Below, in pieces: positions 17,133 through 25,134 of a stretch of 38,375 bases of DNA. The position numbers and the translations under genes are program-made. The DNA comes from Planctomycetota bacterium (GTDB taxonomy: Bacteria > Planctomycetota > Planctomycetia > Pirellulales > Lacipirellulaceae): the NCBI GenBank assembly GCA_013286045.1, contig JABDGM010000040.1, forward strand, positions 1 through 38,375, in the 5' to 3' direction. The notes below the pieces were generated by a model. That model worked only from the letters and a program-made list of their open reading frames with translations, was not told the DNA's origin and searched no databases. How positions within the stretch are numbered: the stretch's first letter is position 1; the number at the start of each line of letters is the position of its first letter.

Positions 17133-18293
17133 CTATTCGGAAATCGTAGCCCCGCCGCCAGGAGTATTTCGCACGAAGAGCCGCTGCCCGTTGCGAAGAC
17201 GAACAGGCTGACCGGCAAAGAGTATGTCCGCACCATCTTGGAACTTAAGCTCTTGGCTGCCGCCAGGATTAACGTAGATACCGGTAGTCGTATTTCCATC
17301 CCTAAGGCCGACGTAAAGAAGGCCTGACGCGTTATTGAAAAGCATCGCGGACGAATAATATTGGCGTCCGTCATACATTTTCACTGGTGGATTTTCCGGC
17401 CACGGGTGCGGACCTCCTGGCGTACCAGGCGGCGGTTGCCAACCCGGGGGCAATTGCACGCCTGTTTTTTTGTAAATGTCGATCATTCCGTAGCGGCTAT
17501 TCTCGCACAGCTTTAAAAGGTTTTTATTATCTGCATCATCCGCGCCACTTGATGACTTTTTCGCCTCAGTCGCCCTTTTTTCTATATACTCGCGAGCAGA
17601 TTTTGGCAAAGTCGTATTGGATTTCAGTCGTTCCAAAATATCGTCAATAGTGGCCCGATCGCCGAGGTATTCGGCACGCCGTAACAAATCGAGCTGAGAC
17701 TTGTAAGCAATGAGTTCGTCGAGTGAAGTTCTGTCAATTTGCAACCCGGCAGGCATGTCCAGGCCGCGAGAAGTCGATGCCAATTTGCTACTCGATTCCA
17801 GGTCCTTTATCAGCTCTTTCTTATTCAGTTCCTTGGCTACCAATTTCAAGCGATCAAGTGCCTTGGTGTCCCCATTGTCAACTGCAATCTTCTTTGCAAG
17901 TTTGAAAAGTGTATCAGAGCTGCAAGCCTTATGCGGTCGAAACAGAATGCGTTCACCTTCCGCAATCTGTAGGCCGGCATCTGTCAGCAACGATGGATCC
18001 ATCTTTTGAACCGCTTCCTGTAGGAATCGGATATCAATATACCGATCGAAAGCATCGTCACTGATGACATCCGATGACGAAAGCATCACGCTGCTATTCG
18101 CGGTCGATTCGATTACTGAATTACTAGACGGTTGGTCAATTTCGTTTCCCGAATTTGAACTTGTAGCGGCACTCGACTCTCCCTCCCCGTTAGCGCACGC
18201 AACGCGGATGTTGCATATTAGGGCGACGATAAATACCGCCACAAACGCGCGTAAAACGTATGCCGTAGATTGTGAACCTCGATTTAATCTCAT
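17133..18293 (-). CDS. Exported protein of unknown function, paralogue of the downstream gene
   Basis: 386 residues from the ATG at 18293, supported by a GAGAGGA Shine-Dalgarno about 10 bases upstream and a following signal peptide (YVLRAFVAVFIVALICNIRV). After a Ser/Asn-rich linker comes the helical domain shared with the neighbour (DDAFDRYIDIRFLQEAV, LLTDAGLQIAEGERILFR, KALDRLKLVAKELNKKEL). The C-terminal part is unlike the neighbour: a Pro/Gly-rich hinge (LPPGWQPPPGTPGGPHPWP) and a compact beta domain (GRQYYSSAMLFNNASG, IYVNPGGSQELKFQDG, GQPVRLRNGQRLFV). The exposed hinge between two domains is the kind of place a protease would cut. It lies 102 bases after the CHAT gene on the same strand. 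The function is unknown. Confidence 0.75.
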   Translation of the reverse strand: MRLNRGSQSTAYVLRAFVAVFIVALICNIRVACANGEGESSAATSSNSGNEIDQPSSNSVIESTANSSVMLSSSDVISDDAFDRYIDIRFLQEAVQKMDPSLLTDAGLQIAEGERILFRPHKACSSDTLFKLAKKIAVDNGDTKALDRLKLVAKELNKKELIKDLESSSKLASTSRGLDMPAGLQIDRTSLDELIAYKSQLDLLRRAEYLGDRATIDDILERLKSNTTLPKSAREYIEKRATEAKKSSSGADDADNKNLLKLCENSRYGMIDIYKKTGVQLPPGWQPPPGTPGGPHPWPENPPVKMYDGRQYYSSAMLFNNASGLLYVGLRDGNTTTGIYVNPGGSQELKFQDGADILFAGQPVRLRNGQRLFVRNTPGGGATISE

Positions 18294-18395
18294 CTGAACA
18301 TTTCCTCTCAAGTTAGAAGGTTCTAAGTGGGATCGAAAGTTAGGATGGCAACTTGCCAAAACGCAGTCCGGAATTAATGGGCCCGCATTCGAGCC

Positions 18396-21300
18396 TTAGT
18401 TCAATCCGATTGCAACGTACATTCCCCAAAAATAGGGATGAATCCAAACGTCGTCCGGCGTAGTGCGACATTTCTTAATGAAATTTCGCTGTGAACTGGA
18501 CAGTGACGCCGCCGCGCTATGTCCGGCAGATATGCCCTTGAAGACGTCTCCCATAATCTCGGGAGCCGTACCATCGTAGACGTCCCACACCCCGGATATA
18601 ACGGTGTTCGCACCGGATTGCAGGAAGGCTCGCTGGAGCCCGAAGAGATCGTCACCTGGCAATGGTGAGCGCTCGCAGATGCCAGACCAGCACGCGCTGA
18701 GTATTACAACGTTCGAGTTAACCGGATGCTGATAGATATCTAATGCACTTAAACGGCCGTCATCATTCGCACCCGGGTTTAACAGTAGACTGCTCTCCAA
18801 GGGCTTTTCGGGAAATGACATCCCGTGCGAGCTAATCAACAATAATCCGGGATGCAGCATCGCCGAGAAAGCGTCTGATTTCGTAACATTAGAATTAGCG
18901 ACAGACAGCTTCCTTACCGTACCCAGAGTGGATCGGAAGTACGCCTGCTCGCGCCCGACGCCTTCAAGGTGCGGGGCGCCGAGAACATCGGAAGCACCGA
19001 TGGCAGTTGCCTCGCTAGGCGGCGCGAATGGCGTCCTCCGTTCCATGTCCCATAAAACGAGCGACGGCGCGTTAAGCAAATTTGGGTGATCTTCTATGAA
19101 AAATGTAGGCTGCACCATCTCATCTTCCGCTCGTTTCCGTTTATCTCGCGTCGTCACAAGAGCGCTAAACGGCAGGTAATGCAGCACGTTATGCGGGATG
19201 ACAAGTACGGTGTTGGCTTGCGAGATTTTTGCTGACGCAGAATCTGGAATTAATTCGCTGTACAAGGTGAAGAGAGTATCCTGCCACTCTTTATCATAAT
19301 CGTGTCGCATTTGTAGACGCCGAAGCATTTTCGCCGCCTGAAAATTTGTGGCAATCAGAAACTGCGAAACTTGGGAAATCAACTCCGAAGAAGTCATTTC
19401 GGGACGATGCGCACCTTTAATGGAGAACGAAGTGACTTCACCATTGTCGGAAATAACGAATAGTCGCGCTGTCCCAACTTCTAAGTAGTATTCCAAGCAA
19501 CAGGTGTCTTTAGGCCAGTCGTTCAGGATCTCACGGACATTCCGAGCCGCAGCGACAGAACTATTTCTCCGAAGTCTGTGAGTTCCCAATAAATCCTGTA
19601 ATGACCTCGCTTTGGCGCTCTCGACGTACTGCAATGCCTCCGCATCCCGATGCTCGTCAATTAGCAAATCTACGATTTGTTCGTAGACATAAGCGCGACG
19701 CGCAAAAAACCCTGCTTGGGATAGTCCGATCTGATCTGGCGGAAACCTCTCCTGGAGTAGTTCCGCAAGTTTCTGAGACAAAAGAAAACATTGTAGACCT
19801 AGGCGGCGGAGCTTGACGCTATCTGTACCTACTTGGCAGTCATCTGCTAGATGTCTGTAGCAAATTCCGAGTAGCCTGTAAGCTCCCTCCAATCCGACTA
19901 AATCCACAGAGTTCATATAACACTTTGCCGCCTCCACCGCATTTGAAACAGCAGCTTTATAGTCTCGACGTTGAACCGCGAGATTCGCTAGAAGTAGATC
20001 AGCCGTCGCATCGAGCGATTTGTCGCCGTTGTCTTGATCACTTTTCGTGGTAACAATCGAAAGCAGATGACGAACTGTGTTTGCAGCGGCATTTTCAGTG
20101 TTCGTGAAGATTTCTGATGTTTGGTTAGCGCCATGAAACGATTTGATAATGTCGATCAAAAGGATGTAGAGTTTTGCTTGGTTTAGTTCCAAGGCTGCCT
20201 TTGAGCGCGCATCAGAATCCGGTACATGCGACATGGCTTGCTCGTACTCGGTTCTAGCTCTACACCAATAAGAGATCGCATCCACCCGTGGATGGGATGC
20301 GCCGGACGCTAATAAAAAAGAGTGGTTGTAAAGCTGATCCTGAGCCCGTCTCAGAAGATGATTGCCATAGTTAAGGTGAGCTAAATATAAATCACCAGGC
20401 TCTCCAGAAGTCGAGAGTCCTCGGATAGATCGCTCGAAGCAATCGATTGATTCTGTCTCGCGAGTTGACCCAGCTTCACTAAGTACGACGCCGCGATAGA
20501 GCTCAGTGAGCGCGCGGGCCCGAGTATCGGTCTTTTCTAAATCGATTGAAATCGATTCGATCGCTTGCAATGCCGAAGTCCATTCCCCCGAAACAATGTT
20601 TTGACGAACATCGTCTATTTCGCTAAGACCGGTTGGTCCGAGACGTGTAACTGAAAGTGGTGCCAAGTGTTTAACACTACGAAACTGCTCGTAGACGTAA
20701 CGATGCAGGTTCTTTAGGCACTCGATATGTTTTTCGGAAATTGCCTCGTCGAGTATGTCTGCAGCTTTGACCAAATACGGTTCCGAACGACCGTCTTCGT
20801 TCCTATGTCCAAGATAGTGCTCGGCCGCCAGCAGAAAAAACATCGGATCCGACGACGATTCCATAAACAACTGATGGCATTCTTCTTCCCAATGACGTTC
20901 ACTGAGACTGACTGTGGCTTCCTCAACGATAAACCCGACGCTTTGTCTACGATCGCCTGACCGAAATCTAACTTCCCACTGACCGGAAGGCAAACCATTA
21001 CGCAGTTTATCAGGAAGGCTATCAATGTCGCTCCATCTCAGCCGGTCCTTGCCATTCGGAATTGTAATCTGGCAAACTTCGTTGCCCTCGCGATAGAGAG
21101 ACAAACGCGACGAGGGTAATTCTCCGCCATCCGATGTTGGCTCTCGCCTGAACGTCAGCTTCCCGTCAACGACTCGGCATTTTTCATATGGACTTAGCAA
21201 TCGCCAATCATTTTTGCGACTTGCACCGCGAACTACTACGGGTGTGCTAACTTGTGGAAGCTGCACTTCCGCTAACTCGAATGTATTGATTTGATCGGTC

Positions 21301-21611
21301 GAAATACCAATCGAACGACTATCGCTCCGAGTGCTCGGAGTTTCCGCTGTGCTCAATTCCTCCGTGTGAGGAAGCTCAAATAGGCCACTGAATGACGAGC
21401 ATCGGTCGGTGGCACCTTGGTTCCAAAATGCTAAGCCCACTCGGTGGATATCTTGGCTGGTCGGTTGATCATGACTTGATTCGACTTGCGGGTAACCCTG
21501 CGAGTCCAACGTTACTAAAAAAGCTTCCGATGTATCGGCAGAACTACTCTCGCACAAAGCACTGGCAACTACGAGGATACTAATGCTGACCAAGCGAGGG
21601 CTGTGAAGCAT
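18396..21611 (-). CDS. Second exported CHAT-domain protease
   Basis: 1071 residues from the ATG at 21611, chosen for its signal peptide (RLVSISILVVASALCESSSA). The first 270 residues are a beta-rich domain I do not recognise. Helical TPR-like segments follow (LTELYRGVVLSEAGS, LYLAHLNYGNHLLRRA, ADLLLANLAVQRRDYKAAV). The CHAT domain at the C-terminus keeps His929 (LLISSHGMSFPE) and Cys974 (VVILSACWSGICE), followed by LFGLQRAFLQSGANTVISGVW and the closing HPYFWGMYVAIG. The Cys motif is ACWSG rather than the common ACETG, so cleavage specificity may differ from the TPR-CHAT neighbour. It heads a reverse-strand run with the two paralogous exported proteins. Confidence 0.88.
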   Translation of the reverse strand: MLHSPRLVSISILVVASALCESSSADTSEAFLVTLDSQGYPQVESSHDQPTSQDIHRVGLAFWNQGATDRCSSFSGLFELPHTEELSTAETPSTRSDSRSIGISTDQINTFELAEVQLPQVSTPVVVRGASRKNDWRLLSPYEKCRVVDGKLTFRREPTSDGGELPSSRLSLYREGNEVCQITIPNGKDRLRWSDIDSLPDKLRNGLPSGQWEVRFRSGDRRQSVGFIVEEATVSLSERHWEEECHQLFMESSSDPMFFLLAAEHYLGHRNEDGRSEPYLVKAADILDEAISEKHIECLKNLHRYVYEQFRSVKHLAPLSVTRLGPTGLSEIDDVRQNIVSGEWTSALQAIESISIDLEKTDTRARALTELYRGVVLSEAGSTRETESIDCFERSIRGLSTSGEPGDLYLAHLNYGNHLLRRAQDQLYNHSFLLASGASHPRVDAISYWCRARTEYEQAMSHVPDSDARSKAALELNQAKLYILLIDIIKSFHGANQTSEIFTNTENAAANTVRHLLSIVTTKSDQDNGDKSLDATADLLLANLAVQRRDYKAAVSNAVEAAKCYMNSVDLVGLEGAYRLLGICYRHLADDCQVGTDSVKLRRLGLQCFLLSQKLAELLQERFPPDQIGLSQAGFFARRAYVYEQIVDLLIDEHRDAEALQYVESAKARSLQDLLGTHRLRRNSSVAAARNVREILNDWPKDTCCLEYYLEVGTARLFVISDNGEVTSFSIKGAHRPEMTSSELISQVSQFLIATNFQAAKMLRRLQMRHDYDKEWQDTLFTLYSELIPDSASAKISQANTVLVIPHNVLHYLPFSALVTTRDKRKRAEDEMVQPTFFIEDHPNLLNAPSLVLWDMERRTPFAPPSEATAIGASDVLGAPHLEGVGREQAYFRSTLGTVRKLSVANSNVTKSDAFSAMLHPGLLLISSHGMSFPEKPLESSLLLNPGANDDGRLSALDIYQHPVNSNVVILSACWSGICERSPLPGDDLFGLQRAFLQSGANTVISGVWDVYDGTAPEIMGDVFKGISAGHSAAASLSSSQRNFIKKCRTTPDDVWIHPYFWGMYVAIGLN

Positions 21612-22395
21612 ATATTGGGTATGAAATGAGCGCGATAAGCATTTGAGAGGAGAGCGAGGCCACAGCACGCTGTGACGATGGCGGGGCCTAGTAGAACAAA
21701 AAACATTTCAATGTCAACTATGTAGTCTCCGCGACGACAAAGTGTCGCAGAGAAAGCCTTTCTGATCGGAGCAGGCTAACCGCGAGCAATTTTTTGCCTC
21801 CGTCTGAGTTTGCATTTCCATTTGCCGATTGCAATCCGCACGAGCATAAGTACGTTAGTTAGAAGCGTTAGCATGGGATTCGCAATGGCTGACCATCTTT
21901 CAATAGTCTTCTTGTAGTATCGCGATGTGCAACCAAGGTTCCATGTTTTTGCGCTCTGACCATTAAGCTCGTAGTTTGTCGCGCGGGCCGAATCATTAAT
22001 GAACTTGAGGTGCGGTTATCGCAACTTCAATTGTCGGTTGAACCAAATTCTTATGCACCAGAACCCGAAGCTCGAACCGCAGTTAAAAATCGTGCCTCAC
22101 ACTTCCCTTAGGCGGCAGGACTGATGGAGGCTCTTATGAGATCTCGTATGCCTGCATCGACCTATCGGAATCAAATCTAATTTGGTTGTAGCCCTATTTG
22201 AAAACGAGCCGCAACTGCAAAACACAAGGTAAACCATCGAAGTCCAATAGGGATTCCAGGGGCCCCTCTCAGCCTTGCGTTGCCCCGGGGTCTCGTTTAT
22301 TTTCGGATGGTCTTTCCTTTTCAAAAAATCTGCTATCGCTCTCGGGAGGCTCAAGGCGAGCTTCCGCCGGCAACCCCTGCCCGATAAGTGGGTCG
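21612..22395. other. About 780 bases without a convincing gene
   Basis: It holds the upstream region of the CHAT operon and several weak frames. On the reverse strand a frame stays open for about 74 codons to a stop at 21776 and contains a hydrophobic segment (MLTLLTNVLMLVRIAIG, ATG at 21874), then a very basic tail; this could be a small membrane protein or a remnant. A 10-base palindrome AGGGGCCCCT lies at 22258-22267. Confidence 0.4.
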
Positions 22396-22629
22396 CTATC
22401 TTCGCGGCGCGACCCCGTCTGCCTGCACGACGATCAAATCGCCGTCCTCAGTCGCAAAGAACGCGAACTCATATCGATCTCCGCCATCTGTTCTGTCGTA
22501 TGTGCTGCTGGGATGCTCGATCGGCTTGGCCCCGCGCGGCAGGTTCTCTAGCAAGCCGTCGTTCGGTTTACGACGGTAGATAATGGCCGACTGATCGTCC
22601 TGATAAAAAGCCGAATACGTTCGCGCCAT
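22396..22629 (-). CDS. Small hypothetical protein paired with an XRE regulator
   Basis: 77 residues starting two bases after the stop of the XRE gene, with AAAGGG as a probable ribosome binding site inside the end of that gene, so the two are co-translated. The sequence is polar, with a Tyr/Phe-rich beta segment (RYEFAFFATEDGDLIVVQADG). No family is recognised. Its size and position behind an XRE gene resemble the partner gene of a toxin-antitoxin or regulator pair, but no toxin motif is visible. Confidence 0.65.
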   Translation of the reverse strand: MARTYSAFYQDDQSAIIYRRKPNDGLLENLPRGAKPIEHPSSTYDRTDGGDRYEFAFFATEDGDLIVVQADGVAPRR

Positions 22630-22631
22630 AA

Positions 22632-22970
22632 TCAGTTATGCCCTTTGGCAGTTCGCTTGGCCCGGCCAAGCTTGGAAATCGTAGCTCGCGTCTGCGAAAA
22701 GGTAGCCGTCTTTCCGTTAGACAGATGCACATCGATCACCACCCAGCAATCAAGCGAAAGCGTCTTGCAAAGTGCTGCAAGCACGGAGGGCGATGGCAAG
22801 TATTTGCCGGCTTCTATCGTATGAATAGTGATCGCCTTCCGGCCGATCTTCTCGCCCAGATCTTTTTGAGTCATTCCCAGTTTTTTACGGCCATCAACCA
22901 AAAGCGCCCGCTGCTCGTCGTTGAGCGGAACTCCTCGAATCCCCGGAATAACATCCATGGGTTTTTTCAT
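22632..22970 (-). CDS. XRE-family DNA-binding regulator
   Basis: 112 residues from the ATG at 22970 (MKKPMDVIPG); the frame is open to 23027 but the extension looks non-coding. The central helix-turn-helix is clear: MTQKDLGEKIGRKAITIHTIE then AGKYLPSPSVLAALCKTL. The C-terminus is a short domain with VVIDVHLSNGKTATF and a basic tail. It is the first gene of a two-gene operon. Three copies of GTTACACAG lie upstream and could be its binding sites. Confidence 0.85.
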   Translation of the reverse strand: MKKPMDVIPGIRGVPLNDEQRALLVDGRKKLGMTQKDLGEKIGRKAITIHTIEAGKYLPSPSVLAALCKTLSLDCWVVIDVHLSNGKTATFSQTRATISKLGRAKRTAKGHN

Positions 22971-22973
22971 ACG

Positions 22974-23160
22974 TGTTACACAGATGGCTAGAGGTCGTGA
23001 GGCGGCGATAACTCGCGACGTTGTCAACGCCCATTGTCGTAGTTGGGACTATAAGTGGTCAAGTCAGTTCCGTGCCGTTATGTCGTCCCGGAACATGTAA
23101 TCAAGGCGACGATATGTTACACAGATGACCCACCCTCATCTCGAACATCGAGTTACACAG
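22974..23160 (+). repeat. Three direct repeats of GTTACACAG upstream of the XRE operon
   Basis: TGTTACACAGATG occurs at 22974-22986 and again at 23115-23127, and GTTACACAG at 23152-23160. The first copy is next to the XRE start codon. They could be operator sites. The remaining bases up to 23400 show no gene. Confidence 0.5.
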
Positions 23161-23400
23161 TTAGCTAGCCGTAACTGGCAGCTTAGATCGCCGTTCGCAT
23201 CGCCGAATAGGGCGAGTGCTGCTCTCGCCAAATCGGCAACGGCAGTATGGCAACGGCGTCGTCATGCAACCTAGGCAGCGAACCGTTCCGCTAAAAACTA
23301 GCATCCGCAACGGCGCATAACCGAACGCTATCGGCCTAGTCTGCGGTCGCGCATAGATCGGATTGCAGGCGTGAGATTACAGGCAGAGCAACGACGGCAG

Positions 23401-24804
23401 CTACACAGCGCTCGCTAACTCACGAGCGGTTAGTTGCGTGCCAAACTTAGCGGCGCGCTGAGCTAAGTATTCAGTGACGTCGGCGGGCCAGAATACCAAA
23501 CACGCTGCAAACATATCCGCCGGCGACGGAATCGCGAAGATTCGTTTTACCTCTTCCGGTGAGAGTTTAGCCACGGCGTCTACAAAGCGCAAGTGAGCGA
23601 TTATCCAATTGCAGACTTTGCTCGCGTTTAGTGTACCACTATGCAATCGAATCTCGAATGTTGAATGCTTGCAGTATGATCGGATGTTAAACCATTGGTA
23701 GCGATCTTGCGCTCGTGCGAAATCAGCGAACCTGGCGAAGTCGCTATGTGACTGAATGTCCCAACTATTGCGTTTGCAGTATCCATTGTTGCGCCGGGAC
23801 TCGCTAACGAAAGTCGACCACAATTCGTAGGTGAGATTGTAGGCGGTCGAAACGCTTACCAACTGAGCTTCGGTCAGATCACTCACGCCGATATGTAGGT
23901 GGTAGCCACAAGTGCTATTCACGCTGAAACCTAACTCTTCGGCACGGTCGCAGAACTTTTCGACTTCAGCCAATCCAGCATCACCGCACAACACCTCCGA
24001 AACGAATTCTTTGCCACTGATGCTACCGTCTTCTTTCGACGAAAAGCACACCTCGCCATCTAGATTGTGGAAGTCGTCACATTCGCTGGTTTCCAATTCA
24101 ATGCCGAAGCAACGTGCACTCCCAGTTCTCCCATAGGTGTTCTCGCGCGGTCGAAACGCAATTGCTTCAAAGTCACCGGAAGTATCGCAATCGCAGCAGC
24201 AGCCATCTTCAGCGTAGTTGTCGCAATGGCAGATATTCTCGCAGCGCTCGCATGTAAAATAGTGGTCTTCGTAGCAGCTATTGCAAATCGTTTGCGAACG
24301 ATCTCGACACGCGAAATCCTCGTTCGCAACTGCCTCTCCGCAGTCGTCGCAGGTCGTGAAATTGTCGTCGAAACAGCGTGCACAGTAGCAGCTATCGTTT
24401 TCGCATCTAATGTCGTTGACCGCTACTTCGCAGTCACAATGCTCGCAGATGCTATACAGTTCACAGTAGCAATCGTCGCAGAAGTGTTCCCCGTCGTCAT
24501 TTGTTCGCGCCTCGGCATTCGGGATTACCTCGTTGCAGTTCTCGCAGCACGCTTGGCAGTCTTCGCAGCCGGTGCCTACATACACTTCGCCGCAGTCGCC
24601 GCAAACGTGAGCCGTTGTCTGATAGCAATCCGCACACAGGGCAACATCTTGGTCATCACACGCGACTGCGTCACGACCGCAGTAGCGGCAATACAGTGGC
24701 AGGTCCGCCGGACAAGCGGGGAGCGGCAATGGTTGGCGCTCAGTCTGCTGGTCCAAATGCGTCGGTAGCTCAAACGTCGGAATAGTTAGTTGCAGAAACG
24801 GCAT
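23401..24804 (-). CDS. Zinc-finger protein with C-terminal amidoligase-like domain
   Basis: 467 residues from the ATG at 24804, preceded by GAGG 8 bases upstream. Residues about 38-212 hold a long run of CxxC pairs (CRYCGRD, CADC, CGDCGEV, CEDC, CENC, CDDCYCE, CEHCDCE, CARC, CDDCGEA, CNSC, CERC), enough for about six zinc-binding units of LIM or zinc-ribbon type. The C-terminal half resembles the phage-associated amidoligase family (glutamine-synthetase-like fold): FGIELETSE at 233-241, DGSISGKEFVSEVL, CGYHLHIGVSDL at 299-310 and FEIRLHSGT. These enzymes are predicted to form amide bonds between amino acids or peptides and targets. It is plausible here as a mobile-element gene that modifies a host or phage component; the substrate is unknown. 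Confidence 0.75.
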   Translation of the reverse strand: MPFLQLTIPTFELPTHLDQQTERQPLPLPACPADLPLYCRYCGRDAVACDDQDVALCADCYQTTAHVCGDCGEVYVGTGCEDCQACCENCNEVIPNAEARTNDDGEHFCDDCYCELYSICEHCDCEVAVNDIRCENDSCYCARCFDDNFTTCDDCGEAVANEDFACRDRSQTICNSCYEDHYFTCERCENICHCDNYAEDGCCCDCDTSGDFEAIAFRPRENTYGRTGSARCFGIELETSECDDFHNLDGEVCFSSKEDGSISGKEFVSEVLCGDAGLAEVEKFCDRAEELGFSVNSTCGYHLHIGVSDLTEAQLVSVSTAYNLTYELWSTFVSESRRNNGYCKRNSWDIQSHSDFARFADFARAQDRYQWFNIRSYCKHSTFEIRLHSGTLNASKVCNWIIAHLRFVDAVAKLSPEEVKRIFAIPSPADMFAACLVFWPADVTEYLAQRAAKFGTQLTARELASAV

Positions 24805-25134
24805 CGGACTGCCTCGGTTAATTGATTGTAGTTGCAACTATAAAGTTATAGCCCCCGCTATAATGAACTGCAAGGCTCGTGCCCGCGATTAATCATTCGT
24901 ACGCTAGTTGATTGCGCTTGCCGCCCACGGCGCGATGATTGCTTTCATTGCGACTACCCCCGGCGACCCATGCCTGAGCCGTTAAATGGCGACGCGTCTA
25001 TTCGAGAGAAGGGGGAGGGGGTGCTATTTTCTGGCGCAAAAATGCGTTCGAGACCGGCCGCCCGCCGTGCAGGTTTTTTCGCGAATTAAAGTAGGGGTGG
25101 GTCAGACGCCCTTTGTTATTGGCAATCCCTTGGA
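24805..25134. promoter_or_regulatory. Non-coding region with two palindromes upstream of the amidoligase gene
   Basis: A perfect 12-base palindrome TAGTTGCAACTA (24829-24840) lies 25 bases upstream of the amidoligase start. Six bases further is a 7-base inverted repeat TTATAGC/GCTATAA around CCCC (24846-24863). Both are placed where a repressor would act. The rest of the gap shows no gene. Confidence 0.45.

Noticed and set aside
22097-22354. 85-codon reverse-strand frame upstream of the CHAT operon
   Set aside because: No family features and mixed Cys/Arg-rich composition; left as part of the non-coding gap.
24067-24768. 233-codon forward open frame with hydrophobic composition
   Set aside because: It is the complement of the cysteine-rich zinc-finger region; CxxC codons read in reverse give Ala/Val-rich frames.
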